Below, piece after piece: positions 11,621 to 23,200 of a DNA stretch of 64,000 nucleotides. The position numbers were made by a program, and so were the translations under genes. How positions within the stretch are numbered: position 1 is the first letter of the stretch; each line of letters opens with the position of its first letter. Where the stretch lies: NCBI GenBank assembly GCA_026419785.1, contig JAODTK010001255.1:186001-250000 (forward strand). The letters run 5' to 3'. The notes beneath the pieces were generated by a model. That model made no database searches. It saw only the letters and a program-made list of their open reading frames with translations, and was not told the origin of the DNA. Source of the stretch: Sclerodactyla briareus (Eukaryota > Echinodermata > Holothuroidea > Dendrochirotida > Sclerodactylidae).

Positions 11621-12530
11621 GCCGGCCTCTACATAGGCGGGCGGCGCAGGCGGGAACGGGGGGACGCGTCCCCCAAAAATTTAAAGTGGGTGGGGGGCAG
11701 GGGGGGGGCCTTCCCCTAAAATTTGACCACAGGCAATTTGAAATTTATACCAACCACATCAACAATTGACATCATTATCGATCTTGCGGAACTGATGGCA
11801 ATAAGAACACTAGATCATAACAGGCCTGCGTCACCAAGTGAAAAGGTGTTACGTCGTTTCAAAGACAACCATTTTTCCCCTGTTCTGGTGTCTTTTAAAC
11901 GACGTAATAATTTTTCACTTCGGTTGGTCGACTATTGTAAATGCAGGAAACCAAAGTGTTAAAACATGTTATCTCCCAGTTGTTTGGTTCGTCCCCCTAC
12001 GGGAGTCGACCTAACCCTCTACGACTGGGACTGCAAGTCCGATACGCTAACCCGTAACCACATGACCACAGTGGCCAGATCATGGCCTGAATTCACCGAA
12101 TGAGGAATAAAGTCGATTCGTAATGGGGGGGGGGGGGCGGACTTGACCTCCTTTCCCCGGGCTCTCCCAGCGGGAACTTGCCTGTCTCCACACCCATCTC
12201 ATAGGCATTATCATTTCTCCTATACATCATTAATTGCTTAACTACGATTTTACAGACTGACCCCAGTGGGTTTTTTACTGGGTCATATAGCTCACAACGC
12301 TCAGGGAGTGCCGGTTCCGGCCATCTGGGAGGTTTGTGAAACCCACAATTTTTTGTCCGATACCCGACGCACCCAATTGGCGCTCCTCAGCCCGCTAGAT
12401 AGTAACACACCCAATTCATCAAAAGTTTGGTCCTCTCCGCACCCCCCCCCTAATTTGTAGGCTTGCCGCCGCCACTCGCCTCTACTGCCTCCGTAAATTA
12501 AGTTCGTTTATGTATAACCGGATTTAATCG
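11621..12530. mobile_element. GC-rich insertion with imperfect terminal inverted repeats, inside the LINE
   Basis: It interrupts the LINE between the KYLG and AGRIIG motifs. The left edge (ggCCTCTACataGGCGgg, near 11618) and the reverse complement of the right edge (GGCagTAGAGGCGaGTGGCG, near 12490) share words. Both are followed inward by long G/C runs (11693-11708, 12126-12138, 12441-12450) and a GGACGCGTCCCCC palindrome near 11660. It carries a tRNA-like segment on the minus strand. A target-site duplication is not evident, so exact ends are uncertain. It may be a SINE compound or a non-autonomous DNA element. Confidence 0.5.
11990..12070 (-). mobile_element. tRNA-derived SINE head (Pol III A/B boxes)
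   Basis: On the minus strand there is a GTGGTTACGGGTTAGCG A-box-like stretch, then GGACTTGCAGTCC with a loop that would place TGC as anticodon, then GGTCGACTCCCG matching the B box. The order and spacing are those of a tRNA, but the acceptor stem does not pair. I read it as a SINE head or decayed tRNA relic, not a functional tRNA gene. Confidence 0.5.
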
Positions 12531-12931
12531 CCATATGTTCATCCTTCATAATTTGCTCATTATGGTCGTACTACATGGTATGCTGGGTAGGCAAGACTGA
12601 TAAACGCGCAAGAAAATATCGAATATATAATTAGACGGGCAGGGAGGATTATTGGGAGAGTTTTGCCCGACGTGACAGCGTTATAAACTCGGGTTCTGAA
12701 CAAATTGGATAGCCATCCATCCATCATCTGCAACTAATTGATTCAATTCACAAATCCGAGGTAAGCGCAAATGGCCTACGTCACAATGCAAATATACCTA
12801 CTGCGTACTAGGTTAAAGAAGACTGAACCTGTACAGAGTCATGGACGGTTCTTTCTTACATCACATAACACCTCTCAGATAGGTTAAGTTCGAGTGAATG
12901 CAGCTAGGTGCATTCCAGGCATTTGGGTAGT

Positions 12932-12982
12932 GGGTGAGTGAGTGAGTGTGTGGGTGAGTGAGTGAGTTAGTGAGTGAGGATG
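12932..12982 (+). repeat. (GAGT)n microsatellite
   Basis: Repeated GAGT/GGGT tetranucleotides immediately after the LINE tail, possibly derived from the retroelement's 3' end. Confidence 0.8.
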
Positions 12983-14700
12983 AACAAGAATGGCTACGTC
13001 GCCTATGTCATGTTCATCAACCTCCCTCCCGTGTTGATGAATACTTTCATACGGTCACAGTTCCTTGAACGGAACGAGTGACAAACTGAATGCAGCGAAC
13101 TAAGCTAAACCCACAATGGATAACAGCTTCGAAATGACGAAGAACAGTTCTATGCTATTCTACAGCTTTATATTTACCTGAAACGATCACTGTGGTTCGA
13201 AGAACGACAGAGTACAACGATATCCGGTCCAGAAAACAAAATTGAATTGCGGATCGTAAAAGTGACAATCATTTGTGTTGCGAGGCGACATTCCACATTC
13301 AAAGGTCAGTGCATGGAAGTTAGCTGCATTACGTCCAAGTGTCGTGGATCGTCTTGAAACTTGCTGATGTGAGGGCCGTATTTCATAACCCTATAATCCC
13401 AACTCAATCCCGTTCCTTGGCGTCATGTACCGTACCTTATAGTTTAGGTCCATGTACGTCAGAGGAAGGGGTACCGGATAATTCTACAGTCCAGTTCAAC
13501 AACAAGGGATGCCGATTTTTTTTCCATTCTTCTACGTGAAGAGTGCGAGCTATTTTTCTTCTTCAGACGAAATAGATGCTTACATCATACATATCCCTGG
13601 TTCATCAAAATCATGCATTTTTACTCCCAGCCGTGTCCCATTGCGTGTGACAACGTTTTTGATAGTGCATTTTGCATCGACTTCCTATTTAACAGGTCTG
13701 TTTCCTTCCCCCGTGATGTCATAGAGATATATCGTTTAATTGTCTTCCTCACTTTCACCATCTCTCGTTGGAAATTTTGTTGTGGGATGATTTTTCTGTT
13801 ATGCTAATCAGAAGAAACCATCCTCTTTCATAGTCATGTTACACACTTCCACTGACCCAGACTGCGAAATTATGCCCGCGTTGCGTTGCGCGGAGTGACC
13901 ATTGTTTCTGAAGATCGGTGGAGCTGAATTGTAGCATTTCTCACGCACAGGGCGGTCCCATTTGCTGCATTGAAGGTATGGGTGAATCGATCTTACACAC
14001 CTTACTGTATTGGATGTAACGAATCCCTCGCAATGATATTCTGACCCCTTCTTCGGAGCGTGATTACAGATACAACAGTCAGAGCTGACTGGACCGACTG
14101 GAGAGAAACAACACTGGGTGGATACTCCTATTAGAGCGTAAAATCGGGTAAAATCAATCGATACGGACGTGCACGTTCACGCTGACCTGCTTGTGCCGTA
14201 CTTATCGTGAGGGACTACATGCTCCGAACCGAATATGTGAACAGTATGGGCGTGAAACTCATGTGTATGAATAATGGGGACTGATAAGCTATAATAATTA
14301 TGAATCATGAAAATACTAATAAAAAGAGTTGGATAGATCAACAACCATCGTTCTGTGCTGATGCTTTTGAAATAAGCCACATTATCTTGGAACAATGAAG
14401 GCATAAGAGATGTCATATTACATATCTATATAGAAAATCCTGCGACGTCACGTAAACTTTGAAGAGAATGTTACAAATCGTCGAAGAAAACTTTGCAACA
14501 AAAAACTTAAGAGAGGATGATCTAAATATCGTGTTGATATTACGAGATGTGGAAGGACTCTCGTACACGGTAGATACTCGGGGTTCCATCCTGCTTCGAA
14601 ATGTCTGGCCATTACTGTGGAAGAGGATCAGAGAATAAGTATGAATAAGGATATCCGCCTCTAGTACAAGGGGGGGGGGTGTTAATAAAAAAGTTTGGGC
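12983..14700. other. Spacer; no supported gene
   Basis: Only short frames without family resemblance are present. A run of ten G lies near 14670-14679. I see no repeats shared with the rest of the window. Confidence 0.4.
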
Positions 14701-14704
14701 AAAA

Positions 14705-14882
14705 TATTGGAAGTTTGGGCAAGTATTCAGCAACCTCAAAGTTGGGTAAAACACATTGATCATTCATAGGCAAAATTTCATGTTAGGCTTATGGCTTATG
14801 GCTTGTCATTGGAATGAATTCATGTTAATTCGTCAATTTTTGCCCAACTTTTAGGGTGCTGAATATCGCCCCAACGTTTCCA
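14705..14882. repeat. Inverted repeat with ~80-base loop (fold-back element)
   Basis: The stretch from about 14708 to 14752 (TTGGGCAAGTATTCAGCA, then ccTcAAAGTTGGGtAAAA) is the approximate reverse complement of 14834-14882 (TTTTGCCCAACTTTTAGGG, then TGCTGAATATcGCCCCAACG). The arms are ~45 bp with a few mismatches, and the loop is 14753-14833. It fits a small non-autonomous element or its remnant. Confidence 0.75.
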
Positions 14883-15284
14883 GTGTATATGTCACAACGA
14901 AACAAGCGACACATCAGCCTAATCCATGTAGTTCCTGAGTATCAGCCTCATTGAAACCGTGCTATTCAATGGAAATGGAAAGGTTTTGGACATGTTCGAG
15001 TTCGGACCAGTTCGCCAAAAGAGGAGGGATTTTAACTCTATTCACAGTTGGATGTTTGATCAGAAAAATTCGGCGATCAGGAGTCATTTAACTGGTGGTA
15101 CTTTCTACGCTGTTGATTACCTGGTTACTATCGATCGTTTTTCGAGTGCTACCGATTCGATCCGTCAATATGATCGGTATTGGCACACGTATCCTCCTAA
15201 ACTGCTCCCGAGAGCTGGCTCTTGCTCTGAGTCTGATCTTCCAAAGACGCAAGACCTGGCTACAAACCAATATTTCCCCCATTA

Positions 15285-15800
15285 AGGTAGCACCCAACCA
15301 CCATACACTTGATGTACATCCGCCGAGTTTTCCCCTTCAAAAAAATAGATCCTCAATTTTCACTTTGAGACCCGATTATGAGGATTTATTCTTGTCTGCT
15401 TCTGGATCCTATTCTGCCCTATCTGGACGAGTCCATTCAAAATGTTACCGAGTGTAATTTTGTATGAATTTCAGGTTTTTCAAAATTTTTCCAGCTTCCC
15501 TTGGCCACAGTCGGAATGGGGTTTCCCCCAAGTGCCTAGTGTCCGAAACCCATCCGCTCAGTTTAAGCTGCTCTAGCTCAAACTTCAATGGGTCAAGGTA
15601 TGGTACATTGGAGGTGCCATGATTAGGGCGGTTTGTCAGCTACCAAATGGTGGGGGTTTGCATGGGTGCCTGGCGTAACTCCCCGAGCTGGCCTAACAGT
15701 GTGGTGAAGAGGCCCTGTTTAGTGTGTTAGTCAATGGGGGAGCCTAATGGGGTGTCCCACCACCTCAATGGTGGTGGTCTGGTAATCTCCCCAGGTCATG
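15285..15800 (+). repeat. Duplicated ~510-bp block, copy 1
   Basis: This block runs from AAGGTAGCACcCaACCACCA to a TTTCTAGT..TTGCC stretch and matches 18582-19094 in the same orientation. The copies share TTGATGTACATCCGCCGAGT, GACCCGATTATGAGGATT, GTCGGAATGGG and AGTGTGTTAGTCAATGGGGG. Differences are mostly small indels. There is no frame common to both copies, so coding is not supported. It could be a dispersed repeat or a local duplication. Confidence 0.9.
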
Positions 15801-18581
15801 TATTTCTAGTTAGTTGCCAGAGCTGTCATGGAACATATCCGTAGATTGTTCATGTGATATAGGCTGATGTTGTATGATTTTCATCACTGTTTGCTTCCAA
15901 TTAACTGCTCAAAATGTGATAGTTCGCTCAAATGAGGGAATTGTCTCAAAAATGGCCTCATTCCAGGCTTTTCAGTATTGGGGTCATTGGATTTGAGTCA
16001 GTTTACATGCAGTGGGCCTATAACTATTCCTCATTTGGGAAGTTTGAAATGTTCAGCGTGAGCCACCGTAGAATGTTACGTCGGGCCAATATTTGCTACA
16101 AAAAACCCCTGGTGCCCTTTTTTTATATTCCTAACCAGATGGGGTCGACCCTGGATTATGAACGTGAGTAAATGCATGTTTAAAAACAAGTCGATCGCAT
16201 CATAGAATAGGAGGGTAGCAAATCACTCTTAAGAAAATTCATAATTGGTTTGGCCTTGTAGTTGAAGAAGAATCCTGGCTTATGGAGTATCAACGTGATA
16301 CCAGTGACAACATTCATTTTGTCCATGCCCTTATCTTGCTATAGCAGGACTAAAATTGACCTTCATGGCTTCATGCATGTTTTTTGCACTGCTACGTCAC
16401 ATCGGTCTAGCTCGATACCAAATGTCTGTTGGCTAACCAGGCTGCGAAAAATCCTATCTAAATTGCGTAAGTGGCCCCAACTATAAACCAGCCGTCTACA
16501 GTCATTTTCATCACTTTTTCTTGTGCTTTCAGGCACAGTCCAGCTTCTGGAGTATTTGTGATCTTAGGCTAACGTTCGCCCACAATGTGAAGTTCTATGG
16601 CCCTAAAGTGAGTTTGTTTTGCCAGCTGCATGCATTGCAACATTAGGCCTAGGAGCAGATAGGCCTGCCTAGTTTTCAATTAATAATAGCCATGACAGCC
16701 GTAGCAATTTTCACAACACCCTGAAGCCATCCTTTTTTCCAGGCTTTTTCTTGTTTTTTTTTAATATTTGAATAATGCTGCCGTACTAATAGTGACAAAG
16801 CACATGTTTGAATTAACACTCTTTCACCCCCCCCCCCCCCCTCCCAATCCTACGGCCCTACCTCTTCCCTGCAGGATTTTTGCATACTGTTTGTTTGCTT
16901 GTGTTGAACTCTTTCCACTGTTTGGTTTTGATTTGCTGCTCAATCGAATTTTTGGGTTACAAATTGGCATCAAGTCTCAAAATGCCCTTTCGGGCTTCTT
17001 GCTCTAGTGTAAGGCCAACCTAGGCTGGCCTAGTGTGTTTATGCCTTCGACTTAGGTTCGAGTCACTATGTTGGCACAGACTTATGCTCCTACCGGTTAT
17101 TCATAATGTTAAACAGCCCAGTGCAAGTCTGTTGTGGGATTAGTGTGGCAGCGCATTTTTCCCCCAATACCACAACCGTATGCTGTCCGGGTCCACCTTT
17201 TTTTCTCTTCTGGATGGGGTGAATTCATACCAGGACTGCAATCTGCCTTTTCCAATCAAGGTTACATCCTGAAAGAGAAAAATTACCCCAGTTGGGAAAA
17301 TTCATGTGCTGTGGCTTGCTAATGAAAAGATCTATACACCTGAATTTGTTGGTGTCCACCTGACGAATTCGCAGCACGTTATTGGTCCAATGCCCTATCT
17401 GCTACGCTTTGTAGAGAGAAGCATCCCGTTCCTTCACATGGCTTTGCATAGTAGTACCCTCCTCCGCAGCCTTCTCATGAGCATTAGCGTTTCAGGGGTA
17501 ATCCAATCGGGGAAAGGTATTTGAAACAATCTGCAGGCAACGAATCGTTTCTAATATTTGTGATCCCCTTTTTGCCAGTGCCTCCGTAGCATTACTTGAC
17601 TAGGAGGGGGGGGGGGAGGATAGGGATGGTGGGGCAGTGAATTCCCTCATTAGGGCTGCCATGCTATCATCTTTCTCCCATCGTCAACCTTTTCCATTAC
17701 TTCCTACCGTCCTATCCAGTGGAAGTCCGATATGATGGGAGTGAAGGGGGGGGGGGGGGGCCTTTGCCCCCATACCCCCATCATGTATACTGCTAAATAG
17801 TGTATAGCGCTACATTAGTTGCATTGTGTAGGAATGTCGAGCAGCTGGGCGGTCATTGCTGTCAAGTATGAGCCACATCATTCGGCTTCGTTTTTTTTTT
17901 CTTTTTCTGCACTTCCTTTCTTCAGCTCCTGCCAGTCTTCTTCAGACCTCCACTCACAGTAATGTTTAGGGCTCAATCACTAGAAGGGTCACTCCCACCC
18001 TATCATCACATCAATTAGAGTTCCCCCCCCCCCGTGTGTTGCCGGTTTTTGCAAATTGTCAGCTTAACGCGAGGCCTCGGCTTGGCTGAACCGCCATGGT
18101 GGCCATATATAACCCATGCTCATAACCCATCCAGGCCCGGTTTGTCTTGTTGTTTTGATTAGAATATTTGAATAAAGCATTGTCATTACAGGAGGGAAAT
18201 GAAATGTCTTGATTAACACAACTATTTGCCCCTTGCCTCTCTCAAACTGCGGTATCTTTAATCTTTAAGCTCTTGGACCCTCCTAGCTGCATGGATCTGT
18301 GGCCATGAAGTCTTTCCTGATTTAGAATTGGCAGACCTGCATTTTGTGCCTTGATGTCACCAGCTGGCACACATCTTATATAATAGCCCAGTCGCACGCA
18401 CGTGCATATGGAGGCCACACAGTGAATTTTTGCTGATGGGAACACTCAATTATACTCCTTCCTTAGAATAAAAAACAATTCTGACTGGAGTTGAGCTGGG
18501 TTTATTTGCAATAGAATGTCCGCGCCATATAACAAACTGATCAGTTTTTCTGTGCCATTTTCCCCGACACCACCCCCCATT
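15801..18581. other. T/C-rich spacer between the duplicated blocks
   Basis: About 2.8 kb with many pyrimidine tracts and long C or G runs (near 16827-16841, 17587-17600, 17745-17762, 18021-18030). There are AG-ending pyrimidine tracts resembling splice acceptors (for example near 16533), but I find no exon chain. One open stretch is listed separately at 17273-17500. Confidence 0.4.
17273..17500 (+). other. Open frame, possible exon, unrecognised
   Basis: An uninterrupted frame from just after a stop at 17270. It reads through VHLTNSQHVIGPMPYLLRF and a leucine/serine-rich helix-like segment to a CAGGGGTAAT near 17498 that could act as a donor. I do not recognise the protein. The hydrophobic pattern is smoother than in neighbouring frames, which is the only argument for coding; chance is quite possible. 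Confidence 0.15.
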
Positions 18582-19094
18582 CAAGGTAGCACACCACCAT
18601 TAAACTTGATGTACATCCGCCGAGTTTCCCTTCAAAAAATAGATCCCAATTTTCCCTTGAGACCCGATTATGAGGATTTATTCTTGTCTGCTGGATCCTA
18701 GTCTGCCCTAATCTGGAAGAGTACATTCCAAAATTACAGATGAGTGTAAATTTGGGGATGAATTTTCAGGTTTTTCAAATTTTTTTCCAGCTTCCTCTGT
18801 GGCCCAGTCGGAATGGGTTTCCCCAAGTGCCAGAGTGTCCGAACCACATCCGCTAAGTTAAATCTTGCTCTAGCTCAAAAATTCCATGGTCAAGGTCTGG
18901 TAAATTGGAGGTTCCATGATAGGGCGGTTGTCATCTACCAAATGGTGGGTTGCATGCCCCTGGCGTAACTCCCCACTGGTCTCTACAGGGTGGTGAAGAG
19001 GCCCTGTTTAGTGTGTTAGTCAATGGGGGAGCCTAATGGGGGTGTGCCACTTATAACGGTGGATATGTCCCACTTTTTTTTTCTAGTGGTTTGC
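18582..19094 (+). repeat. Duplicated ~510-bp block, copy 2
   Basis: The second copy of 15285-15800. It keeps order and orientation, with scattered small indels and an expanded T run near 19073. Similarity ends in TTTGCC at about 19094, exactly where LINE-like coding similarity begins, so the LINE appears joined to or inserted at the block's end. Confidence 0.9.
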
Positions 19095-20245
19095 CGTAAC
19101 GTGCTGGAGCACATTATTCATTCCAGCATTATACATGTTGTACCATTTTGCCGAGTATTGCCATTAAACTGACACAACTGGGTTTCCGAAGGAAACTTCT
19201 AAATTCTACGGAATCGCCACTCATACTCACTGTGACTACCTTGCCAAGTCCCTTAATGATAGAAGACAGTGGACTGGTTATCATGGACTTCAGCGAAGCT
19301 TTGATGTTTTTCACACAAGAGATTACTACAACAGAAAACTTACACATTATAGTATACGCGATAAAAAATACAGTTGGGTCAGCAACTCGCCAGTGCCGGA
19401 CCCCCAGCGAGTTGTGGTCGGGGGAGAACAATTACGTCCTGGGTGAAGTGGAACTCGGGTGTCCCCACAGGGAACGTGCTTGGGACCTTTGCTGTTCTAG
19501 CTTACATAACGACTTACCACACAGCATCAACTCAGGTGTTAGAATATCCGCTGATAAACTGTGTGTTGACCGACTGACCCATGCTAGAAATGCTAAGATT
19601 TTTAGCTATAAGCTATACAGGACTCCCTTTGCAAGAGACAAAAGAGTCACTCTTACTGGGGTGTTGCCCTGACCCAGTAATCTTTTTGGAAATTATCATG
19701 ATAACAAAAGTGCTGCACTGCGAATTCATACAACTTTGCTTTCAGCTGTTATGAAGACATCTCCACATTGCCAGCCCGTCAAGACGTCAAGGAGTCCGCC
19801 CATAAGATCTTATTGCGACCCTTACTTGAATATTCCTCGAGTGTGTTGGGACCCTTCATACTGCAAATTTTAAAGAACACCTTGAGTCTGTCCAACGTAG
19901 GGCTGTAGATTTATCCTTGGAACGGCTTCAAAATATAGGTCCTCCCGGGGCAGTTGCCAGATGATGAAGGGTTGGAAGGCCAGCTCATGCAACCAGGGGC
20001 GTCGTGTAAGATGGCTCACTATTATTTTTAAAAGGTAATTAATGGTCACCTTTCGATTCCAATTAGTGTCATCACTCACCTAATTAATCGACCCTCACGG
20101 CATCCACACTAGGGCTCTAACAACACTATCACAAATAGGACTGCTACACGTTTTCCCTTCTTCCGAAAACAATCAGAATTGGAACTATGTACCGGAAACT
20201 ACCGTTGAACATCAACCGATAACGAAAAGTCCAATCGGCAGGTCA
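19090..20245 (+). pseudogene. 5'-truncated LINE reverse transcriptase (Jockey/CR1 group)
   Basis: It begins with VLEHIIHSSIM and a TDT-x-GF motif, then VIMDFSEA followed one frame later by FDVFH (the RT D-F-x-K-A-F-D motif), near 19281. SGVP followed in another frame by QGTCLGPLLF lies at 19455-19480, and an INDLPHSINSGV-like segment follows. The catalytic FADD box is damaged and reads ISADKL near 19546-19563. Later pieces match the R-P-L-L-E-Y-S-x-x-V-W-D-P region near 19810-19860 and the VQRRA motif near 19890. The last recognisable segment is near 20200, followed by a short TCAT-rich tail. At least five frameshifts are needed, so it is dead. The family is assigned from motif order only. 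Confidence 0.8.
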
Positions 20246-20249
20246 GAGT

Positions 20250-23200
20250 GTCATCATAATCATCGCGCAGTCAATTATATCTAATATCTTCTCCGCCCGT
20301 ATGCACACTATTCCTGCCCGCTTGATTCCAATTCACCGGGACGTTGGCAGTATCCCCTCAAGATCAAGGGCAAGAATAACAAGTGACTGTACCTGGCAGT
20401 TGAAGCCTTTGTATCCAGACGCGCATTCCGTTGGGGCAATGACCGTGATCGTATCACCGATGTTTCGATGCAGTGCAGGTCTGGGCACAGTTAGCCCCCC
20501 GAAATTGCAGCCAGCCTTGCATTCGGAAAATTATCGGGAGGATGAATTATAAAAAAATGTGTATTTCATTGGCACTTCCGAACGGTCGCTTCCGAACGGA
20601 AGCGCTGCAGATGTTCCTTGGAATTTATAGCCGCAAGATATCCAGTCAGCTGAAGCGATGAAAGGGCGGATTGGCCAGCCCATGCTCGTGAAGAAACAAA
20701 CAATAGAACAGAGGATGTTCATTCGGTCAAAATCCACACATTAGCCTGACTGTGCCTAAAATCTAATGTTAAAATCAATACATGTACATGGAATCAGGGG
20801 AGGTGAGAGATGGCTATTCAATGGGATCCGGCTATCGCTCTAACGACGTACGTCACAATAGCCAAATTTCATTCATCACACAGCCGGGCCTAGACGTCAG
20901 TGGTTTAATCTCGTACAACCCAATGGGACTTACTTGTTTTTCAACTTTTTTCACACACTTTTATGTAGCTCAGTTACTCCATTTCACATACCAGCTGAAT
21001 GTGTCATCACTATTTTGTAATGTGCATGATTTTTGCAACACGCGCAGTACAAAACGTAGTAATCCGACATTAAAAGGCTAGGCTAAGCCCTTCAGTGTGC
21101 AATAAATAACGTTTCCACAGTGCGTACCAGCGCTGACGAACGCGCCGAATCCATGAATATCAATATTTTGTTCTCACCAAATGAAGGAAATGAGAAAACA
21201 AACTGATCAAAATGAACTTTTAACAAAAAATAACCTGGTATTTCATGAGCAGCTATTAAATGGAATTTTGTCAAAAGTCGCCATTTGAAGTTTGATTTCT
21301 TCCCCCTGAAGCTCCCAATTAACTCATTCCCGTGAATGACAACCATACAATCAACGTCATGATACTGAATGCGAAACCTCAATAGGCGGACGAAACCGCC
21401 CGGATGCGAATTGTTGGACCTGCTGGGAAAGTCGTAGTGTTCCTACCGAATCGACTATTAATTTAGCTCACGACCCCTGATTTGTGCCCATTCAGAGGGG
21501 TCTCGAGAGACGAAATGTGTTGGACTTGAATATTTAAATCACAATCGAAGCACTATACGTAATCTAGGTATGAAGAAGGGTCGTCCTCCCGATGTCGAAG
21601 CATTCCCTCTTTGTGACTCGATGACTGACATGTAAAACTCACCATCACGCAGTCTTTTTTACCCCGAATCCCGCGCGCAAGTTACACCGAATGTATCAGG
21701 TAGTAGAATTGATACACCTCCCCACCTCTCTTTCCCTTTTCTCCCCGTCTTCGACTGAAATAGTCCTTGACCTTGAACTGGCCAGCTGCTCCCGAATACG
21801 CCTTGCTCCAGGGCTGCGGGGAGGAAGATTCATCGGGATAAGAATGGCTCAGACCATTGCGATACCCGGTTGCAATCGTAAAAAAAAAAAAACCTGGTTT
21901 CGCACTTACTCGATTCAATCATTTCACTGAAATGAACTGATCCTGTGAAGGCTGGACCCCAGACTACGTTTTTACGTTCTGTACGCATTTATCTGTTCAC
22001 CGGGGTTAAGTGGGCCCTATCTATCCAATTGAGTCGCGTCAATCTGGCATTGTGATATAATTAGGAAAACCAGCACCGATATAGCCTAGCTCGAACAAAT
22101 GCACACAAATGCACGAACGTCACTAGCACTGCAGAGACCTTTATTTTGCCTGAGGGGGAAAGGGAATTGGATTGATGACTCAGTGACCACATACTCCATC
22201 ATGAAATACTATGTTCGATGCTACGCGCTTGTTATATAATTAATCTATTTCTCCGCAGGAGAAGCTTTCGACCCCGCACCCCCCCCACCCCCGAAACACA
22301 TTTGGGTCGAATAGACCCTTGACACCGCCATTCAGGACACCCCATAAGTAAGCCATGTGTGCATGGGCTCGAAGATGCGTTGGCCACCCCTTATTACCGC
22401 CCATTCTTGTCATGTCGAGTGATGTAGAATGGCCGCTGATAGCAGATTTTTTTTTTTTTTCTGGCACAAGAGGCTCATTGGGCGCGCTCCACACGTAGCT
22501 TTTTCGGGCCCTTCCAAATGCTTTGATGTGGTCATGCGTGTGAATTTAATCGAATGTTCACTTTGATATCGAACTAATAGAGTCAATATAACTGTATAAT
22601 AGGCAGCAACAAACATAGAATGGAACAGCTCATGTAGACCAGGTATATACTAGTACAATCGTGAGTCGAGATCACCTAAGGCCATTTAACAACAAAGCAA
22701 AGAACAAATTGCAAATTACCGAAAACTTACTAGCCGTATTCCCTCGTCTGTCGTCCTCCTTCATGATAACTTCGTCTCAAGAATAATCGTTTCCGAGGCA
22801 AAATAGGTTCAAAAATAATGGGCAGAATTCCACAACAAAGCCAATCAGCTTTCCGATCGTGAGTCCGACACCATGCAGAAATTTACTTCCTTACACGGCA
22901 CTGCAAAACATTTCTAAACTCGGTTACGTGCAATTCACAACTAAAACAACAATCCTGTCAAACTATCCACGGGAAATGGAACATGAAAAAACCTTTTTCT
23001 TGTTCTTTTTCGCCGAATTTCTGGCAGGGTGATTAAGCCACCTATAAAAACACCAAAATCCTCCAAGGGATAAATTTGTTCTCCCGAACTAGGGACATGG
23101 AATGAAATTGTTTTATGCGTCTAATTAGAATAGAATAATACTATCGCGCGGATGTTTTTGAACTCGGGTGATATTCACACCAAGTAAAGCGCTTGTTTTG

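Larger units (their letters stand above)
11240..12895 (+). pseudogene. Rex1-like LINE reverse transcriptase, broken by an insertion
   Basis: Plus-strand translation gives LYTSDIRSTTSECSIV then KFADDTTLIGLLTNDD, with the catalytic FADD box at 11324-11335. It continues with the N-x-L-x-L-N-x-x-x-T-K stretch and, in other frames, the YRTRH-x-P-V-V-I-E-D-N-T-I-E and KYLGAVI-x-L-x-x-H-x-x-V segments up to about 11620. The same protein resumes near 12540 with SLWSYYMV/GKT, an IIRRAGRIIGRVLPDV motif and an HPL-x-x-EF-x-S region. It ends near 12895 after SHGRFFLTS. The order RT palm, thumb, then C-terminal tail fits one LINE of the Rex1/CR1 group. There are several frameshifts and a stop after GLLY, so it is inactive. 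The missing ~80 residues in the middle correspond to the insertion point. Confidence 0.8.
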
